The position numbers were made by a program, and so were the translations under genes. A stretch of DNA of 64,000 bases from an uncultured Eubacteriales bacterium (GTDB lineage Bacteria > Bacillota > Clostridia > Christensenellales > CAG-138), in NCBI GenBank assembly GCA_900544555.1, contig UQWD01000001.1, forward strand, positions 62,001-126,000, written 5' to 3'. Under the pieces are notes generated by a model. The model was not told where the DNA came from. It searched no databases and saw only the letters and a list, made by a program, of their open reading frames with translations. The number at the start of each line of letters is the position of its first letter. The first letter of the stretch is position 1. Shown one piece after another: positions 35,012-43,452 of this stretch.

Positions 35012-35947
35012 TCAGGAAAGCAGCGATAAATACTCTCCATAACCTTCTTCATTCATTCTTTCCTTCGGAATGAACCGTAAAGACGCGCTGTTGATGCAGT
35101 AACGAAGGCCCCCCTTTTCCGCGGGCCCATCGTTAAATACATGCCCAAGATGCGCGTTGCTTTTTTGACCCCTTACCTCAGTCCTGAGCATTGAATGGCT
35201 GGCGTCGGCTTGTTTTTTAATCGACGTTTGATTTATTGGTCTTGTAAAGCTGGGCCAGCCGCAGCCGGATTCGTATTTATCCGATGATATAAACAAAGGC
35301 TCTCCCGAAACAATATCCACATAAATCCCCTCGCGGAATTCATTATAATATTCGTTTTGAAACGGCGGTTCCGTGCCGTTCTCCTGCGTTACCTTATATT
35401 GCATATCGGTTAACCTTTCCCGCAGACCATCATACGAACTTGGCGGCACGGGCTCCTTAGCGCGCTCAAAGGCCTTTGCAGGGATATGACAGTATCCGCG
35501 CGGATTGTTATCCAGATATTTTTGATGATATTCTTCAGCCGTGTAATAATTTTCAAGAGGAGCCGATTCGATCACGATCCTGCTATTATGGCGTGCCTGA
35601 AGGCGGTTAAGCGCAGCGAGTATTTCCGTTCTATCCTGTGGGTCTGTATAGTATATGCCGGTGCGGTATTGTGTGCCGACGTCGTTACCCTGCCTGTTTT
35701 TCGATGTAGGATCGATTATATGAAAGAATCTTTCGAGCAATTCCTTAAGACGGAGAATATCGGAGTTAAATAAGACCTTAACTGTTTCGGCATGCCCGGT
35801 ATTAAGGCGGCACACCTCCTCATAAGTTGGGTTTACCGTCTTTCCATTTGCGTAACCTGCCTCAGTTTGAAGTACGCCAGGAATAAGCGAAAGATATTTT
35901 TCAACACCCCAAAAGCAACCGCCGGCTAGATAAATCGTTTTGATCAT
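35012..35947 (-). CDS. msrAB: bifunctional peptide methionine sulfoxide reductase MsrA/MsrB
   Basis: 311 residues. The MsrA half starts TIYLAGGCFWGVEKYLSLIP with the catalytic Cys in GCFWG. The MsrB half (about 170 on) carries YESGCGWPSFTRPI, RTEVRGQKSNAHLGHVF and the catalytic RYCINSASLRF. The two zinc CxxC pairs common in MsrB are missing (here YESGCGWPS and SNAHLGH), as in many Firmicutes forms. It repairs both stereoisomers of methionine sulfoxide. The start is the ATG four bases after GAGGTGAT. Confidence 0.95.
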   Translation of the reverse strand: MIKTIYLAGGCFWGVEKYLSLIPGVLQTEAGYANGKTVNPTYEEVCRLNTGHAETVKVLFNSDILRLKELLERFFHIIDPTSKNRQGNDVGTQYRTGIYYTDPQDRTEILAALNRLQARHNSRIVIESAPLENYYTAEEYHQKYLDNNPRGYCHIPAKAFERAKEPVPPSSYDGLRERLTDMQYKVTQENGTEPPFQNEYYNEFREGIYVDIVSGEPLFISSDKYESGCGWPSFTRPINQTSIKKQADASHSMLRTEVRGQKSNAHLGHVFNDGPAEKGGLRYCINSASLRFIPKERMNEEGYGEYLSLLS

Positions 35948-36234
35948 TTTTATCACCTCATAGAATAGTATAAGCCTTTCGAGCCAAATTAACTAGGATT
36001 CGTCGTTCCGACGCATAAGTTACATCATGTACTCTACACGTATTCGAGGTATGCTGTAATTATGGTAAACTGTATGCCTTTTGTATTGCCCTTCCCCATC
36101 ATCCAATATATTTTTTTCGAATTAAGAATATAATATACTTGCACAAACATTATTATATGTTTTATAATATTATTGTTATAATCATATTTTGTGAAAGGAG
36201 TATACATTCTTTATAATTTTGAATGTAGCGTCTG

Positions 36235-36384
36235 ATGATGAATAAGAAGTATTTAGCTCGCGCTGTCGCAATACTTTTGATGGTATGCATGATGGCAGGG
36301 CTTGCGGGATGCAAAGAACAGTCCGCTGGGCCTGATGAGGATTCCGGGGCTTGGGCTCCTCTGCAAAGGGAGGTAAACGGCTGA
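36235..36384 (+). CDS. very small lipoprotein (49 residues)
   Basis: MMNKKYLARAVAILLMVCMM then AGLAGC forms a lipoprotein signal with lipobox LAGC; only about 24 mature residues (KEQSAGPDEDSGAWAPLQRE...) follow. No good ribosome site is seen close to the ATGs; an AAGGAG lies 35 bases upstream. The product resembles the small entericidin-like or remnant lipoproteins seen in many genomes. It may be a genuine small gene or a truncated one. Confidence 0.5.
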   Translation: MMNKKYLARAVAILLMVCMMAGLAGCKEQSAGPDEDSGAWAPLQREVNG

Positions 36385-36479
36385 TATTGCATATATCGCA
36401 GCCATTAGCATCGCATTTGTGATATGGGCCTATACGAAGCTTTAGCCCGATGAATTTCATGTCTGAACGAATTACGTAT

Positions 36480-37080
36480 TCACTGGCTTAAACCTTGTTT
36501 TGCATACCCTTAAACACTCCATTAGGACTTTTGTCAAGAGGAACTTTTTTAGGGGTGGGAAAAAGGGGCGCGAAATGCGCCTGTATACGGTTAGAAGCCG
36601 TTTCCGGGGGTAAAACCCTTACCGCCCTTAAAACGTGGCTTTGAGCGTGACAAGAAGCCCATAACAACGCGGGGTTTGGGGCGGTGTAACAAGTCTAAAT
36701 GTCCATATCGAACTGTCACCCTATGCCCTTAATTCTGTTCTTTGGATGAGGCCGGGCGCGCGGGGCGCGTAGCCCCGTAAAACCCAACGACATTCGCCAC
36801 GCCAGTGGAGCCGGTTTTGCCGTAGAGTGAAGCGGACGGATACCGGGCAAGGATATTTATCCTGTTCTCTGTTTTCGGCGGCGAAATGTCACGGCAAAAA
36901 TTCAGTTTGTCAATGGTTCAAGGGTGGAGATTTTTTCGCGCACTTTGCGAAAAAATACTGCCCGTCCATTGACAGGCTGGATAGGTGGAACGGACAAAAT
37001 TAAAATAACTTTCCATTGGCTGAAATAGGCAAATGCAGTATAATGTGATTATTCAATTCGCTTCGGCGAAATCGACAAAT
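36480..37080. other. non-coding remnant of a conjugative-type element
   Basis: Gene-free, more GC-rich in its middle than its flanks, and full of hairpins such as GGCGC-GAAAT-GCGCC (36567-36581) and the nested repeat at 36908-36974. From memory, similar strings (caatggttcaagggtgga and the ttttttcgcg palindrome) occur near Tn1549-type conjugative transposons of gut Firmicutes; I could not verify this. Confidence 0.4.
36908..36974. repeat. nested inverted repeat
   Basis: Outer arms TGTCAATGG (36908-36916) and CCATTGACA (36966-36974) enclose a perfect inner stem ATTTTTTCGC/GCGAAAAAAT (36930-36939, 36947-36956). The whole unit could fold as one 67-base cruciform or RNA hairpin. Confidence 0.65.
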
Positions 37081-37102
37081 TGAAAGTTGGAGAAAGTCAA
37101 AA

Positions 37103-37558
37103 ATGGAATTAACATATAGAAGAGCGGTAAAAGAAGATGCGGATTTACTGATTGATATTTATAACGCTTCATTTTATGAAGATTATGTTCGGTATGGGAA
37201 ATGTCCTGGTTATGGAAAAACAAAAGAAGAAATGGAATCATCTATTGAAGATTCTGTCAAATATATTATAATGAATAATACGATTCCTGTAGGGGTGATT
37301 TCTGTTTCCGAAGAAAAAAAAGGATACTATTATCTTGGTTGTCTGTGTGTGTTACCAGCATATCAAGGAATAGGGATAGGAACGCAGGCATTTCAATATA
37401 TATTGTCTGTTTGTCCTGACTGGAAAAAGATTACTCTGGTTACACCTTCTGACAAAGAACAGAATGTAAAATTTTATACTAAGAGATGTGGCTTTAGTGT
37501 AGGAAGTAAAGAAATGGATGGGAATGTAGAAGTAGTAAACTTTTACATGAATCGTTAA
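37103..37558 (+). CDS. GNAT-family N-acetyltransferase
   Basis: 151 residues, one GNAT domain. The acetyl-CoA loop is CVLPAYQGIGIGTQAFQYIL and the C-terminal strand region reads KFYTKRCGFSVGSKEMDG. It transfers an acetyl group to an unknown amine. The gene is clearly AT-richer than the core genes and sits between decayed conjugative-element pieces, so it is likely cargo. TTGGAGAAAG precedes the ATG. Confidence 0.85.
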   Translation: MELTYRRAVKEDADLLIDIYNASFYEDYVRYGKCPGYGKTKEEMESSIEDSVKYIIMNNTIPVGVISVSEEKKGYYYLGCLCVLPAYQGIGIGTQAFQYILSVCPDWKKITLVTPSDKEQNVKFYTKRCGFSVGSKEMDGNVEVVNFYMNR

Positions 37559-37585
37559 CTTCCGGATTATTGATTTGAATTCATT

Positions 37586-37637
37586 AACGGACACGAAAAA
37601 AAGACTACCATGCGGCAGTACCTTTTTCGTGTCTGTT
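37586..37637. terminator. bidirectional terminator-like hairpin
   Basis: AACGGACACGAAAAA and TTTTTCGTGTCTGTT pair with one mismatch. The T-rich arms would serve both the rightward GNAT gene and the leftward DUF6809-like genes. Confidence 0.6.
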
Positions 37638-37924
37638 ATTCTTCTGTATGTATCGGCGAGGAGTCGAGTGTTTCAAGCATAAATCTCACGCCGAGCCGGA
37701 AACCATACATAAAGTTTTCAAAAAGCAAAAGCCGATGACCTTTGTAATACCATATCTCCTAAATCTTCAAATCATTCCCCATCTTTAGAGGAAAGTGCAG
37801 AATTGAAATATGTCTTTTCATCACTGATTTTTCGGTTTAGCTCCCTATACTCTGGCGTTCTTACAACGATTTTTTTAGATGGATAAATCTCACCGCTGTA
37901 AAGTTGTTGTAGGAGTGTTTTCAT
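37637..37924 (-). pseudogene. DUF6809-like protein, broken
   Basis: The minus strand reads MKTLLQQLYSGEIYPSKKIV, RTPEYRELNRKISDEKTYFN and SALSSKDGE, then TGA, then FEDLGDM, and after a frame change YKGHRLLLFENFMYGFRLGV, RFMLETLDSSPIHTEE. This is the full outline of the small DUF6809-type protein common on conjugative transposons. One stop and one frameshift inactivate it. Its ATG overlaps the stop of the preceding small gene. Confidence 0.75.
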
Positions 37925-38130
37925 TCATTCATCCCCTTGGTGAGAATAAATTTGTCTTTACCAGCGGCGAATACCTCAAATAACATAAGTACGGCTATAC
38001 GAAAACCCCGCTTAAATACGTCCAACTGATAGAGGTGGTTTTCATCTGCTTTTGCGTCACGAAACTGTACAAACAGTTTCTTTTCCTCGTCATTCAGTTT
38101 TGTTTCAAGTTCTTCAGCGGTTTTGTACAT
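37921..38130 (-). CDS. truncated DUF6809-like small protein
   Basis: 69 residues: MYKTAEELETKLNDEEKKLF, QFRDAKADENHLYQLDVFKR, GFRIAVLMLFEVF. It matches the C-terminal two thirds of the same family as the neighbouring pseudogene. In the same frame upstream, ESCD precedes the Met and a TAG lies just before that, so the natural N-terminus is probably lost. No ribosome site is evident. It is probably non-functional. Confidence 0.5.
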   Translation of the reverse strand: MYKTAEELETKLNDEEKKLFVQFRDAKADENHLYQLDVFKRGFRIAVLMLFEVFAAGKDKFILTKGMNE

Positions 38131-38821
38131 TGTGTCACAGCTTTCCTATTTTTGGGGGCTTCCCTTGTACGTTGACGGGTTGACAGACAGTTCATCATCT
38201 GCAAATGCGTCTAAAATATTTCCCATTCACATTCACCCCTTTCTTTATGTTCCGATATTGCTCGAAAGGGAAGGCGACGCATGACATAATATTTACACCG
38301 CTCTTGCTTTTGGAAAATAGGGCTGGGGAAGTGGTGTGTGACTTTTGTGAGAAGTGCGCCGCTTCATTCTATTTTTTTCTGAGGTCGTCATGTACCTTGT
38401 GAACAACTTCTGACTTTGACACTTCGATTTCTTCAATGCACTCGTCCAGCTTTTCCGCTGTTTCTTTATCGAAGTACACTATCAGCATAATATCTTTCGG
38501 GTTATCAGTAGGACGACCTTTTGTTATTCCCCAATATCATTACCTGACTTTACACGGTGCCTCCTTTTATATTCTGTTGTTGGTGTTATACAGTCTTAGT
38601 AACTCCCTTGCACGTTCTTTCCCGCGCCCGTCTGCCTGTGCCGCCTGTGGCGTGACTGCCTGTTTTATTCGGGGTGTCCCCGTTCCTTTACAATACTCTC
38701 CTTTTCGGTTTATAACCTTTTGTTTTTCTTCACATAAAGCATACGCGCTTTAGAAATAATCGTATTAAACCTGCAGATATTCCATAAGATGCTATATAAA
38801 CAATATGGAGGGATATAAAAC
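38131..38821. other. decayed mobile-element stretch before tspO
   Basis: Apart from the RHH remnant at 38369-38540, I see no intact gene. On the minus strand 38580-38690 short coding-like pieces (RNGDTPNKTG and, in another frame, RARELLRLYNTNN) suggest a further broken transposon gene, but the match is from memory and weak. Confidence 0.35.
38369..38540 (-). pseudogene. ribbon-helix-helix regulator, frameshifted near its start
   Basis: The minus strand gives KGRPTDNPKDIMLIVYFDKE, TAEKLDECIEEIEVSKSEVV and a C-terminal DDLRKK, a CopG-type layout as on conjugative transposons. The only ATG with a ribosome-site-like AGGTA lies one base out of frame because of an extra T in ATATTGG, and the frame has no other start. 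It is probably dead; compare the intact RHH gene at 5369. Confidence 0.6.
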
Positions 38822-39304
38822 ATGCAACGAATATGGAAGCAATATAAGCCCTTGTTCATAAGCTTGATCATAAGCCTTGGAGTTGGGGCATTGTCAGCGC
38901 TGTTTATTGGAGATGCGACCGCTTATTATAATTCCCTCAAGCAGCCGCCCCTGGCGCCACCATCGTGGGTTTTCCCGGTTGTTTGGACAATACTGTACAT
39001 CTTAATGGGCATAAGCGCTTATCTCATTTACCGTTCAAACGCGCCGTACCCGAAGAAAGCAAAAGCGCTAATGATATACGGATTACAGCTTGTTGTCAAT
39101 TTTTTTTGGAGCATTTTCTTTTTCAGGTTTCATTGGCTGCTCTTTTCCTTTGTTTGGCTTTTGCTGCTTCTCGCTCTGATAGTTATCATGATAGCGCTAT
39201 TCTATCGTATAGATAAGAGAGCGGCGCTGCTGCAGATACCATACTTAATTTGGGTGTCTTTTGCTGGTTATCTGAACCTGGCTATATATTTACTCAACGG
39301 CTGA
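38822..39304 (+). CDS. tspO: TspO/MBR-family membrane protein
   Basis: 160 residues, five membrane helices. The family core is clear: SLKQPPLAPPSWVFPVVWTI, LYILMGISAYLIY, LVVNFFWSIFFF and the C-terminal PYLIWVSFAGYLNLAIY. TspO proteins bind porphyrins and are tied to tetrapyrrole and stress control. GGAGGG precedes the ATG by about eight bases. It stands alone, followed by a strong terminator. Confidence 0.94.
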   Translation: MQRIWKQYKPLFISLIISLGVGALSALFIGDATAYYNSLKQPPLAPPSWVFPVVWTILYILMGISAYLIYRSNAPYPKKAKALMIYGLQLVVNFFWSIFFFRFHWLLFSFVWLLLLLALIVIMIALFYRIDKRAALLQIPYLIWVSFAGYLNLAIYLLNG

Positions 39305-39428
39305 TTAAGATTGTTAAGCGTTTTCACGAATGGGCCGGCTGCGTAATTTTCGAAAAGGCGCGTGCGTATAATTAAGCGAATAAACCAGTTTTTGTGTTGG
39401 TTGCGAGCCCCTCTGGTGGTAGAAAGAT

Positions 39429-39468
39429 AACAAAACCTGGCATATTTCACAATACGCCAGGTTTTGTT
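39429..39468. terminator. strong bidirectional terminator
   Basis: AACAAAACCTGGC and GCCAGGTTTTGTT form a perfect 13-bp stem with T-rich sequence after it on the plus strand. It separates tspO from the convergent chaperone operon. The rest of 39305-39721 shows short palindromes (CTCAGCTGAG near 39666) but no gene. Confidence 0.75.
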
Positions 39469-39721
39469 GTTTTGGATAAACAGCGCTTTTAGTCCATACC
39501 ATTTTTAAGGCTCCGATTGTTCTCAACTTTTTAGGAGCCTGAGTCTGTTAAAAACACCTTGGTGCTCGTAAAGCGTTTCCACAGATTTTAAAAATAATAA
39601 CGAAATATGCTGCCTCACGCACGGGGGCTGTCCGCGCCAACAGCTTAAAGCGCCTCACGCGGCCCTCAGCTGAGCCGCTCTTTAATAAACCGTCGCGTCC
39701 AGCCTTTTTAATCCAAATTAC

Positions 39722-40861
39722 TTATTCATTAAACGCGTCTTTAACCTTTTCAAAAAATCCGCGCTTTGAGGTCTTCGGCCCTTTAACCTTATCGCCAAGG
39801 GATTCGGCAAGGCTCTTGAGAAGTCCCTTTTGCTCCTCGTTCAGCTTTCTTGGGATTTCCACATTGACTTTGACGAGCAAATCCCCCTTTAAATTGGAGT
39901 TCATGCGCTTAATCCCCTGCTCTCTCAAACGGAACACCGTACCGGGCTGCGTTCCCTCCGGTACCATATACTTGACGGAGCCCTTGAGCACGGGCACCTG
40001 AATTTCCCCGCCGAGCGCGGCTACAGTAAACGGGATGCTCATATTCAAATGCAGATCGTATCCGTCCCGCACAAACAGCCTGTGGGGTTTAACCTGTATG
40101 GTAATATATAAATCTCCATTCGGCCCTCCCCGAAAGCCCGCCTCTCCCTCGCCGCGGATGTTCAGAGTGCGGCCGGTATCGATACCCGCCGGTATGCTGA
40201 CCGATATGCGCTTTGTTTTGGTAACGCGCCCGCTCCCCCTGCAATCCATACAGGGGTTCGGTACGGTTTTCCCCGTACCATGGCACGCGTCGCATGTGCG
40301 CACGGTTGCGAAAGAACCAAATACGGTGTTTTGCTGTATGCGAACTTGGCCGCTGCCCCCGCAGGCGGCGCATTTTACAGGCTGAGTCCCGGGTTTGGCG
40401 CCGCTGCCCTTGCATGTGGGGCAAGCCTCCTCCCGAGGTATCTGTATCTCCCGCTGCGTGCCAAAGGCCGCTTCATCAAACGTTATCGTCATGCTGTATC
40501 GCAGATCGTTACCGGGAATAGGTCCGGTTCGCTGGTAAGAGGAGCCGCCGAAACCGCCGTTAAACATCTGCTCGAATATATCGCTGAACCCGCCAAAGCC
40601 GTAACCGGCGCCCCCGGCCCCGCCTCCGGCAGAAGGATCAAATGCAGCATGCCCGAATTGATCATACTTGGCGCGCTTATCCGGGTCGGAAAGCACCTCG
40701 TACGCCTCGTTCGCCTCCTTAAACTTTTGCTCGGCCTCCTTGTCGTCCGGGTGCAAATCCGGGTGGTACTGCTTCGCAAGCTTTCTGAACGCGTTTTTTA
40801 TGTCGCTTTCCGAAGCGTTTTGATTCAGGCCCAGCACCTCATAATAATCTTTTTTAGCCAA
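39722..40861 (-). CDS. dnaJ: chaperone DnaJ
   Basis: 379 residues. The J domain (KDYYEVLGLNQ, HPD in KQYHPDLHPDD) is followed by a Gly/Phe-rich linker, four zinc-binding CxxCxGxG repeats (CPTCKGSG, CAACGGSG, CDACHGTG, CMDCRGSG) and the C-terminal substrate-binding domain. It stimulates DnaK ATPase. The start is a TTG that gives the usual AKKDYYEVLG opening, ten bases after AAAGGAG; the longer frame to 40897 does not match the family. Last gene of the HrcA operon. Confidence 0.96.
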   Translation of the reverse strand: MAKKDYYEVLGLNQNASESDIKNAFRKLAKQYHPDLHPDDKEAEQKFKEANEAYEVLSDPDKRAKYDQFGHAAFDPSAGGGAGGAGYGFGGFSDIFEQMFNGGFGGSSYQRTGPIPGNDLRYSMTITFDEAAFGTQREIQIPREEACPTCKGSGAKPGTQPVKCAACGGSGQVRIQQNTVFGSFATVRTCDACHGTGKTVPNPCMDCRGSGRVTKTKRISVSIPAGIDTGRTLNIRGEGEAGFRGGPNGDLYITIQVKPHRLFVRDGYDLHLNMSIPFTVAALGGEIQVPVLKGSVKYMVPEGTQPGTVFRLREQGIKRMNSNLKGDLLVKVNVEIPRKLNEEQKGLLKSLAESLGDKVKGPKTSKRGFFEKVKDAFNE

Positions 40862-40896
40862 TTCCCCAATGCTCCTTTGCTGTGCTTGCCCGCGCA

Positions 40897-40928
40897 TGAC
40901 GAAATGCCGCTAGCACGGCACTTCGTCA
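40897..40928. repeat. hairpin between dnaK and dnaJ
   Basis: TGACGAAATGCCG and CGGCACTTCGTCA pair with one mismatch around CTAGCA. It may be a processing or attenuation site that sets dnaK above dnaJ expression. On the plus strand TTTTTT follows. Confidence 0.55.
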
Positions 40929-41005
40929 ATCGGGTTTTTTCTCACGCGCCGCGGAAAAGGCAAACGCTCTATCATACCATTTTGCCTCCGCACGCTCGAT
41001 GGGCG

Positions 41006-42847
41006 TTATTTATTATCTTCGTCAACGACCTCATAGTCCGCGTCCACCACATGATCATCAGAGGGGCCGGATGCATCCTGCCCTGCGCTCTGCGATTCCC
41101 CGGCGTTCGCCTGCGCGTTTTGCTGATAGATCTTTCCAAACACATCGTAGGATACCTCCGTCAGCTTCTCAACAGCGTTTTTAATGGTATCCTGATTGGA
41201 GCCTTCCAACGCCGACTTGACCGCCGCTATCTCCGCCTCAACGCGCGATTTATCCTCGGCTGAGATCTTATCGCCAAGCTCTTTCATGGTTTTCTCGGTG
41301 GAATAAATCATGCTGTCCGCATGATTGCGCGTTTCAACCTCTTCCTTGCGCTGTTTGTCCTCATTGGCAAACTGCTCCGCATCGCGCACAGCTTTCTTTA
41401 TTTCATCCTCGCTCAGGTTGCTCGACGCCGTAATCGTTACCTTCTGCTCATTGCCGGTTCCTAAATCCTTAGCGGAAACGTGAACGATGCCGTTTGCGTC
41501 AATATCAAAGGTCACCTCTATTTGCGGCACGCCGCGCGGCGCGGGCGCAATGCCCGCAAGCTGAAACCTGCCAAGCGTTTTGTTGTACTGGGCCATCTCG
41601 CGTTCGCCCTGAAGCACATGTACCTCAACGCTGGTCTGTCCGTCCGCGGCTGTCGAGAAGATCTGGCTCTTTTTCGCTGGAATCGTGGTATTTCTTTCAA
41701 TAAGCCTGGTAAATACGCCGCCGACCGTTTCAATACCCAGCGATAACGGCGTTACATCCAGAAGAAGTATATCCTTCACCTCGCCGCCAAGAACGCCGGC
41801 CTGAATAGCCGCGCCGATGGCTACGCACTCGTCGGGATTGATACCTTTAAACGGCTCGCGCCCTGTTACACTTTTGACCATATCCTGAACGGCGGGTATG
41901 CGCGTTGAGCCGCCGACAAGTATTACTTTATCCACCTGCTCTTTTTTGAGCCCTGCGTCTTTGAGCGACTGATACACGCAATCCTTTGTTTTATCAACGA
42001 GATCAGAAGTCAGCTCGTTAAACTTTGCGCGCGTAACCGTCATATCCAAATGCTTCGGCCCGGAACTATCCGCGGTGATAAAGGGAAGGTTGACGTTCGT
42101 CTGTACCATGCTTGAAAGCTCTATCTTCGCTTTTTCCGCCGCCTCTTTCAAGCGCTGGAGCGCCATACGGTCGTTTCTCAGATCAATGCCGCTTTCACGC
42201 TTAAACTGATCGCAGATGTAATCCATAAGCCGCTGATCAAAATCGTCCCCTCCGAGCCGATTGTTTCCATGTGTTGCAAGCACTTCAAAAACACCGTCGC
42301 CGATCTCAAGTATCGAAACGTCAAACGTCCCGCCGCCCAAATCATAAACGAGTATCTTATGATTTGTTTCCTTATCCATACCGTAAGCGAGCGAAGCTGC
42401 CGTAGGTTCATTGATGATACGCATAACTTCAAGCCCCGCGATGCGTCCGGCGTCCTTAGTCGCCTGACGCTGGCTGTCGCTGAAGTAAGCGGGTACTGTA
42501 ATAACGGCCTGCGATACGGCTTCGCCCAAATACGCCTCGGCGTCCTGCTTGAGCTTTTGCAGAATCATCGCAGAGATTTCCTGCGGCGTATAATTCTTTC
42601 CGTCAATGGTTTTCTTATAACCTGAACCCATTTCCCGCTTGATCGATGTGATCGTACGGTCTGGGTTTGTGATTGCCTGGCGTTTTGCCACCTGACCAAT
42701 CATGCGTTCGCCATCCTTAGAGAACGCCACTACAGACGGGGTAGTGCGCGCGCCCTCCGCATTGGGTATAACCACCGGCTCGCCGCCCTCAAGTACCGCC
42801 ACGCAGGAATTTGTCGTTCCCAAATCAATGCCAATAATTTTAGACAT
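41006..42847 (-). CDS. dnaK: chaperone DnaK (Hsp70)
   Basis: 613 residues. The ATPase signatures IGIDLGTTNSCVA, VYDLGGGTFDVSIL and VILVGGSTRIPAVQ, the EVKDILLLDVTPLSLGIE linker and substrate-binding domain are intact, and the C-terminus ends in an acidic tail. Typical length for Firmicutes. GGGAGG precedes the ATG. It folds proteins with GrpE and DnaJ, encoded on either side. Confidence 0.98.
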   Translation of the reverse strand: MSKIIGIDLGTTNSCVAVLEGGEPVVIPNAEGARTTPSVVAFSKDGERMIGQVAKRQAITNPDRTITSIKREMGSGYKKTIDGKNYTPQEISAMILQKLKQDAEAYLGEAVSQAVITVPAYFSDSQRQATKDAGRIAGLEVMRIINEPTAASLAYGMDKETNHKILVYDLGGGTFDVSILEIGDGVFEVLATHGNNRLGGDDFDQRLMDYICDQFKRESGIDLRNDRMALQRLKEAAEKAKIELSSMVQTNVNLPFITADSSGPKHLDMTVTRAKFNELTSDLVDKTKDCVYQSLKDAGLKKEQVDKVILVGGSTRIPAVQDMVKSVTGREPFKGINPDECVAIGAAIQAGVLGGEVKDILLLDVTPLSLGIETVGGVFTRLIERNTTIPAKKSQIFSTAADGQTSVEVHVLQGEREMAQYNKTLGRFQLAGIAPAPRGVPQIEVTFDIDANGIVHVSAKDLGTGNEQKVTITASSNLSEDEIKKAVRDAEQFANEDKQRKEEVETRNHADSMIYSTEKTMKELGDKISAEDKSRVEAEIAAVKSALEGSNQDTIKNAVEKLTEVSYDVFGKIYQQNAQANAGESQSAGQDASGPSDDHVVDADYEVVDEDNK

Positions 42848-42880
42848 ATCTATTTTCCTCCCATTTATCTCTTCTATTTA

Positions 42881-43435
42881 TTATTTCGCAACCTTTACCA
42901 TACTATGGCGTATGATGCGATCTTTTACCTTATATCCCTTCTGCAACACTTCCAGCACGCTTCCGCTTTGAGCGCCCTCCGCTTCCTCCTGCAGAACCGC
43001 TTCATGCAGATTCGGGTCAAACATACCGTCCGCCGGGATCTCGTTCAGGCCGTATTTTCTAAGCGTATCCATCAATTGGCGCTGAACCAGCACAAGTCCT
43101 TCCATCCAGTTAAGATCAATCCCTTCAGCATTGCTAAGAGCGCGTTCAAGATTATCAATAACCGGCAGCAAACCAGCGATAACGTTCCTTCCGCCCTCCT
43201 CAACGCTGTCCAAATGGATAGCGGCGTTTCGCTTTCTAAAATTATCAAAATCCGCCTGAACGCGCTGGGCAAGCGCCACCATTTTTTCATTTTCCTGCTT
43301 TAACCCGTCTATATGCGCTTTGACTCGCTCAAACTCTTCTTTAGTCATCGTAATTTCGTCGGGCAGCTCCTCGGCGGCCGCCGGCTGCTGCTCCAGCGGT
43401 TCATTTAGCTTCTTATCGTTCTTTTCATCCTTCAT
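42881..43435 (-). CDS. grpE: nucleotide exchange factor GrpE
   Basis: 184 residues: an acidic, flexible N-terminus, a long coiled coil (EEFERVKAHIDGLKQENEKM, ALAQRVQADFDNFRKRN) and the beta-wing end with FDPNLHEAVLQEEAEG and GYKVKDRIIRHSMVKVAK. It releases ADP from DnaK. AGGAG precedes the ATG of MKDEK by seven to eight bases; the ORF extends a few codons further with a GTG. Confidence 0.96.
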   Translation of the reverse strand: MKDEKNDKKLNEPLEQQPAAAEELPDEITMTKEEFERVKAHIDGLKQENEKMVALAQRVQADFDNFRKRNAAIHLDSVEEGGRNVIAGLLPVIDNLERALSNAEGIDLNWMEGLVLVQRQLMDTLRKYGLNEIPADGMFDPNLHEAVLQEEAEGAQSGSVLEVLQKGYKVKDRIIRHSMVKVAK

Positions 43436-43452
43436 TAAAGCCACTCCTTTAT

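Noticed and set aside
40280..41263. 327-codon plus-strand frame opposite dnaJ and dnaK
   Set aside because: Antisense shadow of two certain chaperone genes, with no start signal.
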